Source: Streptomyces sp. NBRC 110035
Lineage (GTDB): Bacteria; Actinomycetota; Actinomycetes; Streptomycetales; Streptomycetaceae
Length of the DNA: 35,558 nt
Assembly: GCF_000829695.1 (NCBI RefSeq)
Contig: NZ_BBNN01000057.1
Coordinates: 1-35,558 of the forward strand
Direction of reading: 5' to 3'
The notes under the pieces were generated by a model. It was not told the origin of the DNA, searched no databases, and saw nothing but the letters and a program-made list of their open reading frames with translations. Made by a program: the position numbers and the translations under genes. Positions 25,456-32,227 of the stretch are shown one piece after another (within the stretch, counting starts at the first letter, position 1; the number at the start of each line of letters is the position of its first letter).

Positions 25456-25483
25456 GGGAAGGGCGACGGGGCGACGGCGGGTT
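25456..25483 (+). promoter_or_regulatory. ECF-type promoter element of arsM
   Basis: GGGAAG at 25456-25461, 19-base spacer, GTTCC from 25481, 61 bases before the arsM ATG, in a purine-rich leader. Confidence 0.62.
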
Positions 25484-25544
25484 CCCCTCGGGCGGCGGCG
25501 AAGCGCCACCGGCACACCCCGGCATTCACACATCAGGGAGAGAC

Positions 25545-26624
25545 ATGGCGACGATCGACGCATCCCCGACGCGGCAGGTGCCCGTCTCGACGGTGGCCGA
25601 ATCGGTCAAGGACTACTACGGCAAGGTCCTCGCGTCCTCCGCGGACCTGAAGACCTCGGCCTGCTGCACAGACGCGGCCCCGCCGGCGCACATCGCCGCG
25701 GCACTCGGCCAGGTGCACGAGGAAGTCATGGAGCGTTTCTACGGCTGCGGCTCGCCCATCCCTCCCGCCCTCGACGGGGCCACCGTGCTCGACCTGGGCT
25801 GCGGCAGCGGACGGGACGCCTACGTGCTGTCCCAGCTGGTCGGCCCCACCGGCAAGGTGATCGGCCTCGACATGACCGAGGAACAACTTGCCGTCGCCCG
25901 CCGCCACCAGGACTGGCACGCCGAACGGTTCGGCCACGCCAACACCGACTTCCGCCACGGCTACATCGAAGACCTTGCCGCGGCCGGAATCGAAGACGCA
26001 TCCGTGGACGTCGTGGTCTCCAACTGCGTGGTGAACCTCTCCCCGGACAAGCCACGCGTCTTCTCCGAGATCTTCCGCGTCCTGCGGCCCGGCGGCGAGC
26101 TGTACTTCTCCGACATCTTCGCCGACCGGCGCCTGCCCGCCGCCCTCCTCGACGACCCCGTCCTGGTCGGAGAGTGCCTCGCCGGCGCCCTGTATGGCGA
26201 GGACTTCCGCCGCGTCCTGGAACGCACCGGCTGCCCGGACGCCCGCACCGTCACCGCCTCCCCGGTGACGATCAGCGACCCGGACATCGACCGGAAGATC
26301 GGCTTCGCCACCTTCACCTCCCGCACGATCCGCGCCTTCAAGCTCCCGTTGGAAGACCGCTGCGAGGACTACGGCCAGGTCGCCGTCTACCGCGGAACCA
26401 TCACCGAGCACCCGCACGCCTTCGACCTCGACGACCACCACCGCTTCCACACCGGCAAGCCGATGCTCGTCTGCGGCAACACCGCCGACATGCTCGCCGC
26501 CACCCGCTACGCGGCGCACTTCACGCTTGCCGGCGACAAGAGCCACCACTTCGGCCTGTTCCCCTGCGATCCCGCGGACAGGACGGCAGCTTTGGGCGCC
26601 GGCGCCCCGTCGGGCTGCTGCTGA
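25545..26624 (+). CDS. arsM: Arsenite S-adenosylmethionine methyltransferase
   Basis: A 359-residue ArsM. It methylates As(III) to mono-, di- and trimethyl forms using SAM and thiols. The SAM fold shows VLDLGCGSGRDAYVLSQLVG, VIGLDMTEEQL and VVSNCVVNLSPDK. Cys residues expected to hold arsenite are present: CC at 40-41, Cys161 in SNCVVN and Cys211 in VGECLAGALY, the last two 50 residues apart as in characterised ArsM proteins. A final CC ends the protein. The start has GGGAGAG just upstream. No arsR or arsC is beside it; instead it has the shared ECF promoter element. It would supply dimethylarsenite to the organoarsenic operon. Confidence 0.93.
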   Translation: MATIDASPTRQVPVSTVAESVKDYYGKVLASSADLKTSACCTDAAPPAHIAAALGQVHEEVMERFYGCGSPIPPALDGATVLDLGCGSGRDAYVLSQLVGPTGKVIGLDMTEEQLAVARRHQDWHAERFGHANTDFRHGYIEDLAAAGIEDASVDVVVSNCVVNLSPDKPRVFSEIFRVLRPGGELYFSDIFADRRLPAALLDDPVLVGECLAGALYGEDFRRVLERTGCPDARTVTASPVTISDPDIDRKIGFATFTSRTIRAFKLPLEDRCEDYGQVAVYRGTITEHPHAFDLDDHHRFHTGKPMLVCGNTADMLAATRYAAHFTLAGDKSHHFGLFPCDPADRTAALGAGAPSGCC

Positions 26625-26677
26625 TCCGGACGTCCGACGTCAGGAGCCCGGCGACCGCGCCTCGCCTGCCGGATCAG
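26621..26677. terminator. Possible terminator between arsM and the zinc-finger gene
   Basis: CTGATCCGG at 26621-26629 and CCGGATCAG at 26669-26677 are perfect 9-base inverted repeats around a 39-base loop, between two convergent genes. The loop is long and no T tract follows, so this is weak. Confidence 0.3.
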
Positions 26678-26683
26678 GTTGCC

Positions 26684-26995
26684 TCAAAGGCGGGGCCGGC
26701 TCTGGTCCGGCGGCGTGGTGAGGTGGTGAGCGAAGCGCTGTACCCGGGTCGAGGCGAGGGAGGGCGGTGTCCGGTGGGGATGGTGCCGGAGAGACGCCTT
26801 GATCAACCGCAGCAGTTGCAGACTGCCACTGCACGCCCAGCAGCAGGCGACGTGGGCGGCCATCTGCATGTGGTGCGCGCCGGTGAGCTGCCCGTCGGCG
26901 TACGCTTCCACGTCACGGCGCAGCCGCATATGCCGTATCTTCTCCCGGCACTCGACCCACACTCGCCCTGGTTCCGAAACGCGCTGCCTCTTCAT
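26684..26995 (-). CDS. Zinc-finger anti-sigma-like protein (zf-HC2)
   Basis: A 103-residue protein with the anti-sigma zinc motif H-x3-C-x2-C (His48, Cys52, Cys55) in AAHVACCWACSG, preceded by LRRDVEAYADGQLTGAH, the usual first helix of this domain. There is no transmembrane segment, so it would be a cytoplasmic, possibly redox-sensing regulator such as RsrA. It is divergent from the ECF sigma gene at 27136. ATG 26995 lies only 8 bases after the -10 part of its promoter-like element, so the mRNA may be leaderless. GTG 27013 is an alternative but would lie upstream of the likely transcription start. It could be a second anti-sigma for the same sigma factor. Confidence 0.75.
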   Translation of the reverse strand: MKRQRVSEPGRVWVECREKIRHMRLRRDVEAYADGQLTGAHHMQMAAHVACCWACSGSLQLLRLIKASLRHHPHRTPPSLASTRVQRFAHHLTTPPDQSRPRL

Positions 26996-27003
26996 GTAGC
27001 GGA

Positions 27004-27031
27004 AACCCCTCACGCCGGATGCCGCATTCCA
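27004..27031 (-). promoter_or_regulatory. ECF-type promoter element of the zf-HC2 gene
   Basis: TGGAAT at 27031-27026, 19-base spacer, GTTTC from 27006, only 8 bases before ATG 26995. Confidence 0.65.
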
Positions 27032-27099
27032 GCCCGGGCACGGTTCCTCGCCCGCCGCCTTGCAAGGGCGGCACGCGCGTGGAACGGAATGCAGGAGAA

Positions 27100-27127
27100 G
27101 GGAATGCGGGTCCGGGGAGAAGGGGTT
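27100..27127 (+). promoter_or_regulatory. ECF-type promoter element of the sigma factor gene
   Basis: GGGAAT at 27100-27105, 19-base spacer, GTTTC from 27125. This is the best match to the motif and implies autoregulation of the sigma gene. The spacing to GTG 27136 suggests a leaderless transcript. Confidence 0.68.
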
Positions 27128-27135
27128 TCTGTGGC

Positions 27136-27708
27136 GTGGAAGACGAAGTGACAGCGCCGCCGCCGGACCCGGCGGACCCCAGGGGGCAGGCGTTCGCCGC
27201 CTATGTGCTGCCGGAGGTGGAGGTGCTGTTGCGGGTGGCGATGACCCTGACGTCGCAGCCGGCGGACGCCGAGGACCTCGTGCAGGACACCCTGCTGCGC
27301 GCGTACCGGGCCGTGGACCGCTTCGACGGAAAGCATCCGCGCGCGTGGCTGCTGACGATCATGCGACGGGCCGAGATCAACCGCCACCGCCGCCGCCGTC
27401 CGCATCTTCTGGACGATCCGGACACCGATCTGGACCGGCTCAGCACCACGGGCCCCAGCGGATCGGCGGAAGAGATCGTGGTGGGTGAGGTGTTCGACGA
27501 GGTGGTCGACGAGGCCCTGTGCGCGCTGCCGGACAAACACCGCCAGGTGGTGCAGCTGGTGGACATCGACGGCCTCACCTACGCGGAGGCCGCCCACCTG
27601 CTCGATGTGCCCGAAGGCACCGTGATGAGCCGACTGCACCGGGCGCGCAAACGGATACGGGCGCGGCTGGCCACGGCGGGACTGGCACCGAAACGAGGTG
27701 TGATGTGA
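27136..27708 (+). CDS. ECF RNA polymerase sigma factor (sigma-R-like)
   Basis: A 190-residue group 4 sigma factor. Region 2 is recognised by PADAEDLVQDTLLRAYRAVD and HPRAWLLTIMRRAEINRHRR; region 4 by LPDKHRQVVQLVDIDGLTY and HLLDVPEGTVMSRLHRARKR. The sequence is close in style to the SigR/SigH group that answers thiol stress and pairs with zinc anti-sigma proteins. GTG 27136 is chosen; GTG 27148 is also possible. Its stop overlaps the GTG of the anti-sigma gene (27705-27708), so the pair is coupled. A promoter element that matches the shared motif best lies directly in front, which suggests the factor drives its own gene and the twelve-site regulon in this window. Confidence 0.9.
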   Translation: MEDEVTAPPPDPADPRGQAFAAYVLPEVEVLLRVAMTLTSQPADAEDLVQDTLLRAYRAVDRFDGKHPRAWLLTIMRRAEINRHRRRRPHLLDDPDTDLDRLSTTGPSGSAEEIVVGEVFDEVVDEALCALPDKHRQVVQLVDIDGLTYAEAAHLLDVPEGTVMSRLHRARKRIRARLATAGLAPKRGVM

Positions 27709-28028
27709 ACAGGCGTCCATGGTGGCGGCGAGCGTCGGCCGAGCGCCGGATGAACTGTCTGCAGGTCGCCCGGGTGCTGCAGTCCTACCTCGACGGCGAG
27801 ACCGACGAGGTCACCGCGCGCCGGGTCGCGGCGCACCTGGAGGACTGCCGGCGCTGCGGTCTTGAGGCGTCCGTCTACCAGGAGATCCACAACGCGCTGG
27901 CCCGCCGGACGGAGCCCGACAGTGCGGCGGTGGACCGCTTGCGCGCGTTCGGTACATCACTCCTGAGCGACCCGCCGGCCGGGGACGACGAACCGGAACG
28001 CGGCACGATGCCCCCGGCAGGCGCGTAG
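27705..28028 (+). CDS. Zinc-binding anti-sigma factor (RsrA-like)
   Basis: A 107-residue zf-HC2 protein with H-x3-C-x2-C (His44, Cys48, Cys51) in AAHLEDCRRC and an extra Cys18 in MNCLQVARVLQSYLDGET. This matches the ZAS type of anti-sigma factor in which zinc and disulfide formation control sigma release. No membrane helix is present. The GTG start at 27705 overlaps the sigma stop; ATG 27750 is an alternative without coupling. Being cotranscribed with the sigma gene, it is the prime candidate for the cognate anti-sigma factor. Confidence 0.87.
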   Translation: MNRRPWWRRASAERRMNCLQVARVLQSYLDGETDEVTARRVAAHLEDCRRCGLEASVYQEIHNALARRTEPDSAAVDRLRAFGTSLLSDPPAGDDEPERGTMPPAGA

Positions 28029-28055
28029 AGCGATCTGTCCGGTGGGAAAGGCTGC

Positions 28056-28299
28056 TCAGAGGAGCCGGCTGAGCAGGCCGAGGCCACCGCTGTAGGAGCC
28101 CTCGTACGGGTACGAACCATGCCCGGAGTAGTCGTTGTTGCAGCGGTCTCCGCCCCCGGTCGTCCGAGGCCATCACCGAAGGTGAAGTATCACGTGCCGG
28201 GGCGGCGGATGAGGTGCCGGACGCGCCGACGACGGCTGCGGCGGCCAGCAGCGTGGCGGCGGTGTCGAGCGTGGCACTGCGCAGAAGACGGTTTCGCAC
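28056..28299 (-). pseudogene. Small secreted peptide gene with a frameshift
   Basis: A GTG at 28299 opens VRNRLLRSATLDTAATLLAA, then AAVVGASGTSSAAPA: a signal peptide with an AXA-type cleavage site. The frame then reaches MASDDRG. After a one-step change in a G-rich run near 28155, another frame reads GGDRCNNDYSGHGSYPYEG, then SYSGGLGLLSRLL and TGA at 28058. A short, Gly/Ser/Tyr-rich exported peptide is a known layout in Streptomyces. There is no clear ribosome site. It is the only coding signal in the gap after the anti-sigma gene. Confidence 0.5.
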
Positions 28300-28335
28300 G
28301 GGCTGCGCCGCTGAGCCCGCCGCACGGGCGAGGGC

Positions 28336-29056
28336 ATGGCCAGGGAAGTGACACATTTGCAAGCGAGCGCACACGAACGCGGAGCAACCGCTGCGGATCC
28401 CGCGACACTGCGGACGGCAGCCTGGATCGTCGGATGCCTGGGGAGTTGCCGGCCGCCCGGCGACACGGAGGCCCTGAAGCTCGCCGATCGGCTGGAACAT
28501 CGCCGGCTCCGGCAAGGACAGGCCGCCTTCGCCCAGGGAACGCTTCCCGACGGAGTATGGATCGTGCGCAGCGGAGAGCTGGAACTCGTCGCGGGCAGGG
28601 GACCGGACCGGGTGGTGGTCGGGACACTGCAGTCGTGCGGCATCGCCGGAGACGTGCCGCTCCTCCTGGGCCGACCGGCGGTCTGCACGGTGCGTGCGCG
28701 GACCGACGTGCAGACCGGCTTTGTGGCCGCAGCCGGTTTCCTGGCCGTGCTCGACGCCAGTCCCGCCCTGGCTGACCGGAATGGCCCGTCGGCACCTTCG
28801 CGCGCAGGAGGCGCAAGCCCGGACGCTGCACGGCAGCGCGGAGAGCCGCGTGGCCTGGCTGCTCCTGCGAGAGGCCCGGAACCGCGCGGTCTCCTGCTCG
28901 CAAGGCACACTCGCCGCGATGCTCGGAATGCGCCGACAGACGATGAACCGGATCATCAAGGATTTCGAACGCCAGGGCCTGTTGCGGGTGAGCTACTGCC
29001 GACTCGAACTCGTGGCCGTCGACCGCCTCCAGTGCCGCGCGCAGGATGGTGGTTGA
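28336..29056 (+). pseudogene. Crp/Fnr-type regulator with a frameshift
   Basis: The first frame, from ATG 28336, carries a cyclic-nucleotide-binding-type barrel (LEHRRLRQGQAAFAQGTLPD, VWIVRSGELELVAGRG, GIAGDVPLLLGRPAVCTVRA) up to DASPALA. Near 28771-28775 the frame changes; the second frame has the dimerisation helix (MARRHLRAQEAQARTLHGSA) and the Crp-type HTH (SQGTLAAMLGMRRQTMNRII) to TGA 29056. All domains are present, split by one or two bases. It could be a real inactivating mutation or a sequencing slip. No shared promoter element is present in front. Confidence 0.75.
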
Positions 29057-29158
29057 CACACCCCTCCGAGATCGCTGGTCATCCGGGAGGCGGCCGGTGG
29101 CGCGCAGGGGCGGCCCCGCGTGCGTACGCTCAGTACAGGGCACAGGAGGCTCCGGTAG

Positions 29159-29186
29159 AGGAATCGGCAATGCGTACGCATACGTT
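29159..29186 (+). promoter_or_regulatory. ECF-type promoter element of the HAD gene
   Basis: AGGAAT at 29159-29164, 19-base spacer, GTTTT from 29184, 14 bases before GTG 29201. The only copy ending GTTTT rather than GTTYC. Confidence 0.5.
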
Positions 29187-29200
29187 TTCGTGGAGGTCCG

Positions 29201-29878
29201 GTGCCGCGCCATAATGCCCGCGTGCTCGTCTTCGACGTCAACGAGACACTCAGCGACATGAGTCCGCTGGAGAACCGGTTCGAGGAGATCGGCGCTCCAC
29301 CTCACATGTTCCGCCTCTGGTTCGCGAGCGTCCTGCGCGATGGCTTCGCGCTCACCGCTGCCGGAACCTTCGAGGAGTTCTCAGCCGTGGCGAGAGAGGG
29401 CGTGCGGGCGTTGCTGCCCAGCGTGCCCGGGTGGTCCGGCGATATCGAGGAGGCGGCCGGTCACGTCCTGGAGGGGTTCTCCCTACTTGAGGTGCACCCG
29501 GATGTTCCCCAGGGCGTCCGTGCTCTTCGCGGCATGGGCTTGCGGATGGTCACCATGACCAACGGCAGTTCGCAGCTCACCGAGCGACTCCTGAGCCGCG
29601 CCGGCCTCATGGAATGCTTCGAAACCCATCTGGACGTGAGCGGGCCACGCCGTTGGAAGCCCGCCCCAGCGGCCTACCAGTACGTCGTGGAGCAGGCCGG
29701 AGTTCGTCCGGACGAGGCGGTGCTCGTGGCAGTTCACCCGTGGGACATCGACGGTGCACAGCGCGCGGGTCTGGACGGCGCATGGCTGCGGAGAGGAGCG
29801 GCGCACTATCCGCGGACCATGCTGCCGCCGACCTACACCGCCGAGGACCTACGGGAACTCGCGCCGGCTCTCGCATAG
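29201..29878 (+). CDS. Haloacid dehalogenase type II family hydrolase
   Basis: A 225-residue HAD-superfamily enzyme of the L-2-haloacid dehalogenase type. Motif I is LVFDVNETLSD (nucleophile Asp12), motif II is MVTMTNGSS, the motif III Lys region is RRWKPAPAAYQYV, and the acidic end is VAVHPWDIDGAQRAGLDGAW. Members hydrolyse C-halogen or C-F bonds, though many are uncharacterised. GTG 29201 has GGAGG four bases upstream. It stands alone on the plus strand with its own promoter element of the shared type, which places it in the stress regulon rather than in an obvious pathway. Confidence 0.87.
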   Translation: MPRHNARVLVFDVNETLSDMSPLENRFEEIGAPPHMFRLWFASVLRDGFALTAAGTFEEFSAVAREGVRALLPSVPGWSGDIEEAAGHVLEGFSLLEVHPDVPQGVRALRGMGLRMVTMTNGSSQLTERLLSRAGLMECFETHLDVSGPRRWKPAPAAYQYVVEQAGVRPDEAVLVAVHPWDIDGAQRAGLDGAWLRRGAAHYPRTMLPPTYTAEDLRELAPALA

Positions 29879-30200
29879 GCGTCGCACCGCTTGCTGCCTG
29901 TCGATGTGAGGCTCTCGCGGTGTCGGCCCAGCACCTGGGACGGCATATCCCTGCCTCCTGTCACGCGCAACGGAAGCCTCACCGGTACCGAGCGGGTTCC
30001 CTCACCGTCGAACTACGGATTGCTGATTCACCCGGAACCGCAGAATGTGTGGAAAAGTGCCCTATCTCACCGGGGCGCCGGTACGTCGATGAAGAAGAGG
30101 CACCGCCCGAAAGGCCGCTGATGCGCGGCTGGACGAACGAAGCTGCCAGGTATGCCGTATCCGAGGGCGTCGTTCGGCCCGGAGCGAGGAGCGAATAGCC
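29879..30200. other. Leader region of the GH15 gene
   Basis: No gene is visible in this 322-base gap. It holds the ECF-type element at 29971-29998 and a GGAG ribosome site just before 30201. If that element is the promoter, the transcript leader is about 190 bases long. Confidence 0.45.
29971..29998 (+). promoter_or_regulatory. ECF-type promoter element of the GH15 gene
   Basis: CGGAAG at 29971-29976, 19-base spacer, GTTCC from 29996. It lies 202 bases before the start, the longest distance in the set. Confidence 0.5.
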
Positions 30201-32051
30201 ATGTCCACTCCGATCGCCGATTACGGGATGCTCGCCGACGGCAGCTCCGCCGCACTGGTCGACCGCCGCGGGTCGATCGACTGGATGTGCGTGCCGCGCT
30301 TCGACAGCCCCGCCCTGTTCGCGCGCCTCCTGGACCCCGATGCCGGGCACTGGTCGATCACACCGACGGGCCGGTTCGAGGCGACGCGCCGCTACCTTCC
30401 GGGCACCTTGGTCATCGAAACGACGTTCACGACCGCGTCTGGTGCGGCGTGCCTGCGGGACACGTTCGCCGTCCCCGAGGGGCAGCGGGGCCACGATCTG
30501 GGGATGCGTCCGCCGCACGAGCTGCTGCGCGAGATCGAGGGGCTGAGCGGCGAGGTCGTGTTCGACGTCGAGCTGGTGCCGCGCCCCGAGTACGGGCTCG
30601 TGCGGCCGCTTCTGCGCCTCACCGACCACGGCATGCGCACCTACGGGGGTCCGAACCAGATCGCCGTACGTTCCGCCGTTCCCCTGGAGGCGGACGAGGC
30701 GTTCGTACGGACGAGGGTGAGCGTGACGGCCGGGCAGCGGTTCGGTTTCTCACTGGTGTGGGCGCCTGCGGAGGTGGCGCCGCCGGATCCCACCGCTCCC
30801 GAGCGGGTGTCGGGACGGATCGCTGACACTGTCGAGGCGTGGCGCTCCTGGGAGGCGGAGCACGACATCTACCATGGGCCGCACCGCGACCTGGTCCTGC
30901 TGTCGTCCCGTGTCCTCAAGGGGCTCACCTACCGCCCGACCGGCGCCATCGTCGCCGCACCGACGACCTCCCTGCCCGAGACGGCGGGAGGGGAGCGCAA
31001 CTGGGACTACCGCTTCGCCTGGATCCGCGACGCCAGCCTGACCCTGGAAGCCCTCTACCACGGTACGTGCCCTGAAGAGGCGGCCGACTTCGTCTCCTTC
31101 ATGACCAGCTCCGCCGGTGGAAGCGCGGGAGCGGACTCGTCGCTGCAGATCATGTACGGCGTCGGCGGCGAGCACGACCTCACCGAGCGCCTGCTGCCGC
31201 ACTTGCGCGGATGGCGGGACTCCCGCCCGGTCCGGATCGGCAACGCGGCATGGGCGCAGACCCAGCTCGACGTCTACGGAGAACTGCTGAACGCGCTGCA
31301 CCTGTACCGAGAGCGGCTCGGAGACCTGCATCCGGAGATCCAGCGCTTCGCCGCCGGCCTGGCCGACACCGCGGCACGCCGCTGGAGGGAGCCCGACGCC
31401 GGTATGTGGGAGATGCGCGGCACACCGCGCCATCACCTGTCCTCGAAGGTCCTGTGCTGGGTCGCCCTCGACCGCGCGGTGAAACTCGCCCCGCGCCTCG
31501 GCTCGCACGCGCGCACCGAAGCCTGGGCGGCCGAGCGGGACTGTATCCGCCAGGCGGTGATCGAACGCGGCTGGAGTGAGCGACGAGGTGCCTACACTCA
31601 GGCGTTCGACTCCGACGAACTCGACGCCGCTGCCCTGCTCATGCCGCTGTACGGATTCCTGCCCGCCACCGACGAACGCATGTACGCGACGATCGAGGCG
31701 ATCGCCCGGGAGCTCACCGACGACGGACTGGTGCTGCGCTACCGGCTGACCGACGACCGCAACGTCGACGGACTCGCCGGGAGCGAGGGCACGTTTGTGC
31801 TCTGCTCGTTCTGGCTCGCCTCCGCCCTCGCCCAGGCCGGCTGCCCCGACCGGGCAAAGGTTCTCTTCGATCGCGTCGTCGGCTTCGCCAATGACCTCGG
31901 GCTGCTCGCCGAGGAGATCGACCCGCGTAGCGGTGAACTGCTCGGCAACTTTCCACAGGCGTTCAGTCACGTCGGGCTGATCAACGCGGCTGCCGCCATC
32001 GACCAGGCTGACGGCGCACCGCCTCGCTACGGCGCCGATCCGTCGCGATGA
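30201..32051 (+). CDS. Glycoside hydrolase family 15 protein (glucoamylase/trehalase type)
   Basis: A 616-residue GH15 enzyme with the N-terminal beta-sandwich (IADYGMLADGSSAALVDRRG, SIDWMCVPRFDSPALFARLL) and the catalytic (alpha/alpha)6 barrel (NWDYRFAWIRDASLTLEAL). The general acid is Glu404 in DAGMWEMRG and the base is in LLAEEIDPRSGELLGNFPQAF (Glu571/572). In actinomycetes such intracellular enzymes often act on trehalose or short glucans. There is no signal peptide. Length is normal and the frame is unbroken. Trehalose turnover in stress would fit its ECF promoter element; the exact substrate cannot be read. Confidence 0.9.
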   Translation: MSTPIADYGMLADGSSAALVDRRGSIDWMCVPRFDSPALFARLLDPDAGHWSITPTGRFEATRRYLPGTLVIETTFTTASGAACLRDTFAVPEGQRGHDLGMRPPHELLREIEGLSGEVVFDVELVPRPEYGLVRPLLRLTDHGMRTYGGPNQIAVRSAVPLEADEAFVRTRVSVTAGQRFGFSLVWAPAEVAPPDPTAPERVSGRIADTVEAWRSWEAEHDIYHGPHRDLVLLSSRVLKGLTYRPTGAIVAAPTTSLPETAGGERNWDYRFAWIRDASLTLEALYHGTCPEEAADFVSFMTSSAGGSAGADSSLQIMYGVGGEHDLTERLLPHLRGWRDSRPVRIGNAAWAQTQLDVYGELLNALHLYRERLGDLHPEIQRFAAGLADTAARRWREPDAGMWEMRGTPRHHLSSKVLCWVALDRAVKLAPRLGSHARTEAWAAERDCIRQAVIERGWSERRGAYTQAFDSDELDAAALLMPLYGFLPATDERMYATIEAIARELTDDGLVLRYRLTDDRNVDGLAGSEGTFVLCSFWLASALAQAGCPDRAKVLFDRVVGFANDLGLLAEEIDPRSGELLGNFPQAFSHVGLINAAAAIDQADGAPPRYGADPSR

Positions 32052-32151
32052 GCACCGCGCCGACCGGAGGAGGCTTCGTTCGCCGGTGACGTCCCATGTC
32101 GCCATGGTGCCCACGCGTGGCGTTCCCGCGCCGCCGCGTGAGGGATCTGAG

Positions 32152-32179
32152 GGGAAGGAGCGGGAGAGCCCACCGGGTT
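32152..32179 (+). promoter_or_regulatory. ECF-type promoter element of the second disulfide oxidoreductase
   Basis: GGGAAG at 32152-32157, 19-base spacer, GTTCC from 32177, 48 bases before ATG 32228. The core CACCGGGTTCC is the same as in front of the DUF427 gene. Confidence 0.65.
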
Positions 32180-32227
32180 CCCGGTATACGTCGGAGGACG
32201 CGGGCGTACCTCAGCGAGGAGACGGAC

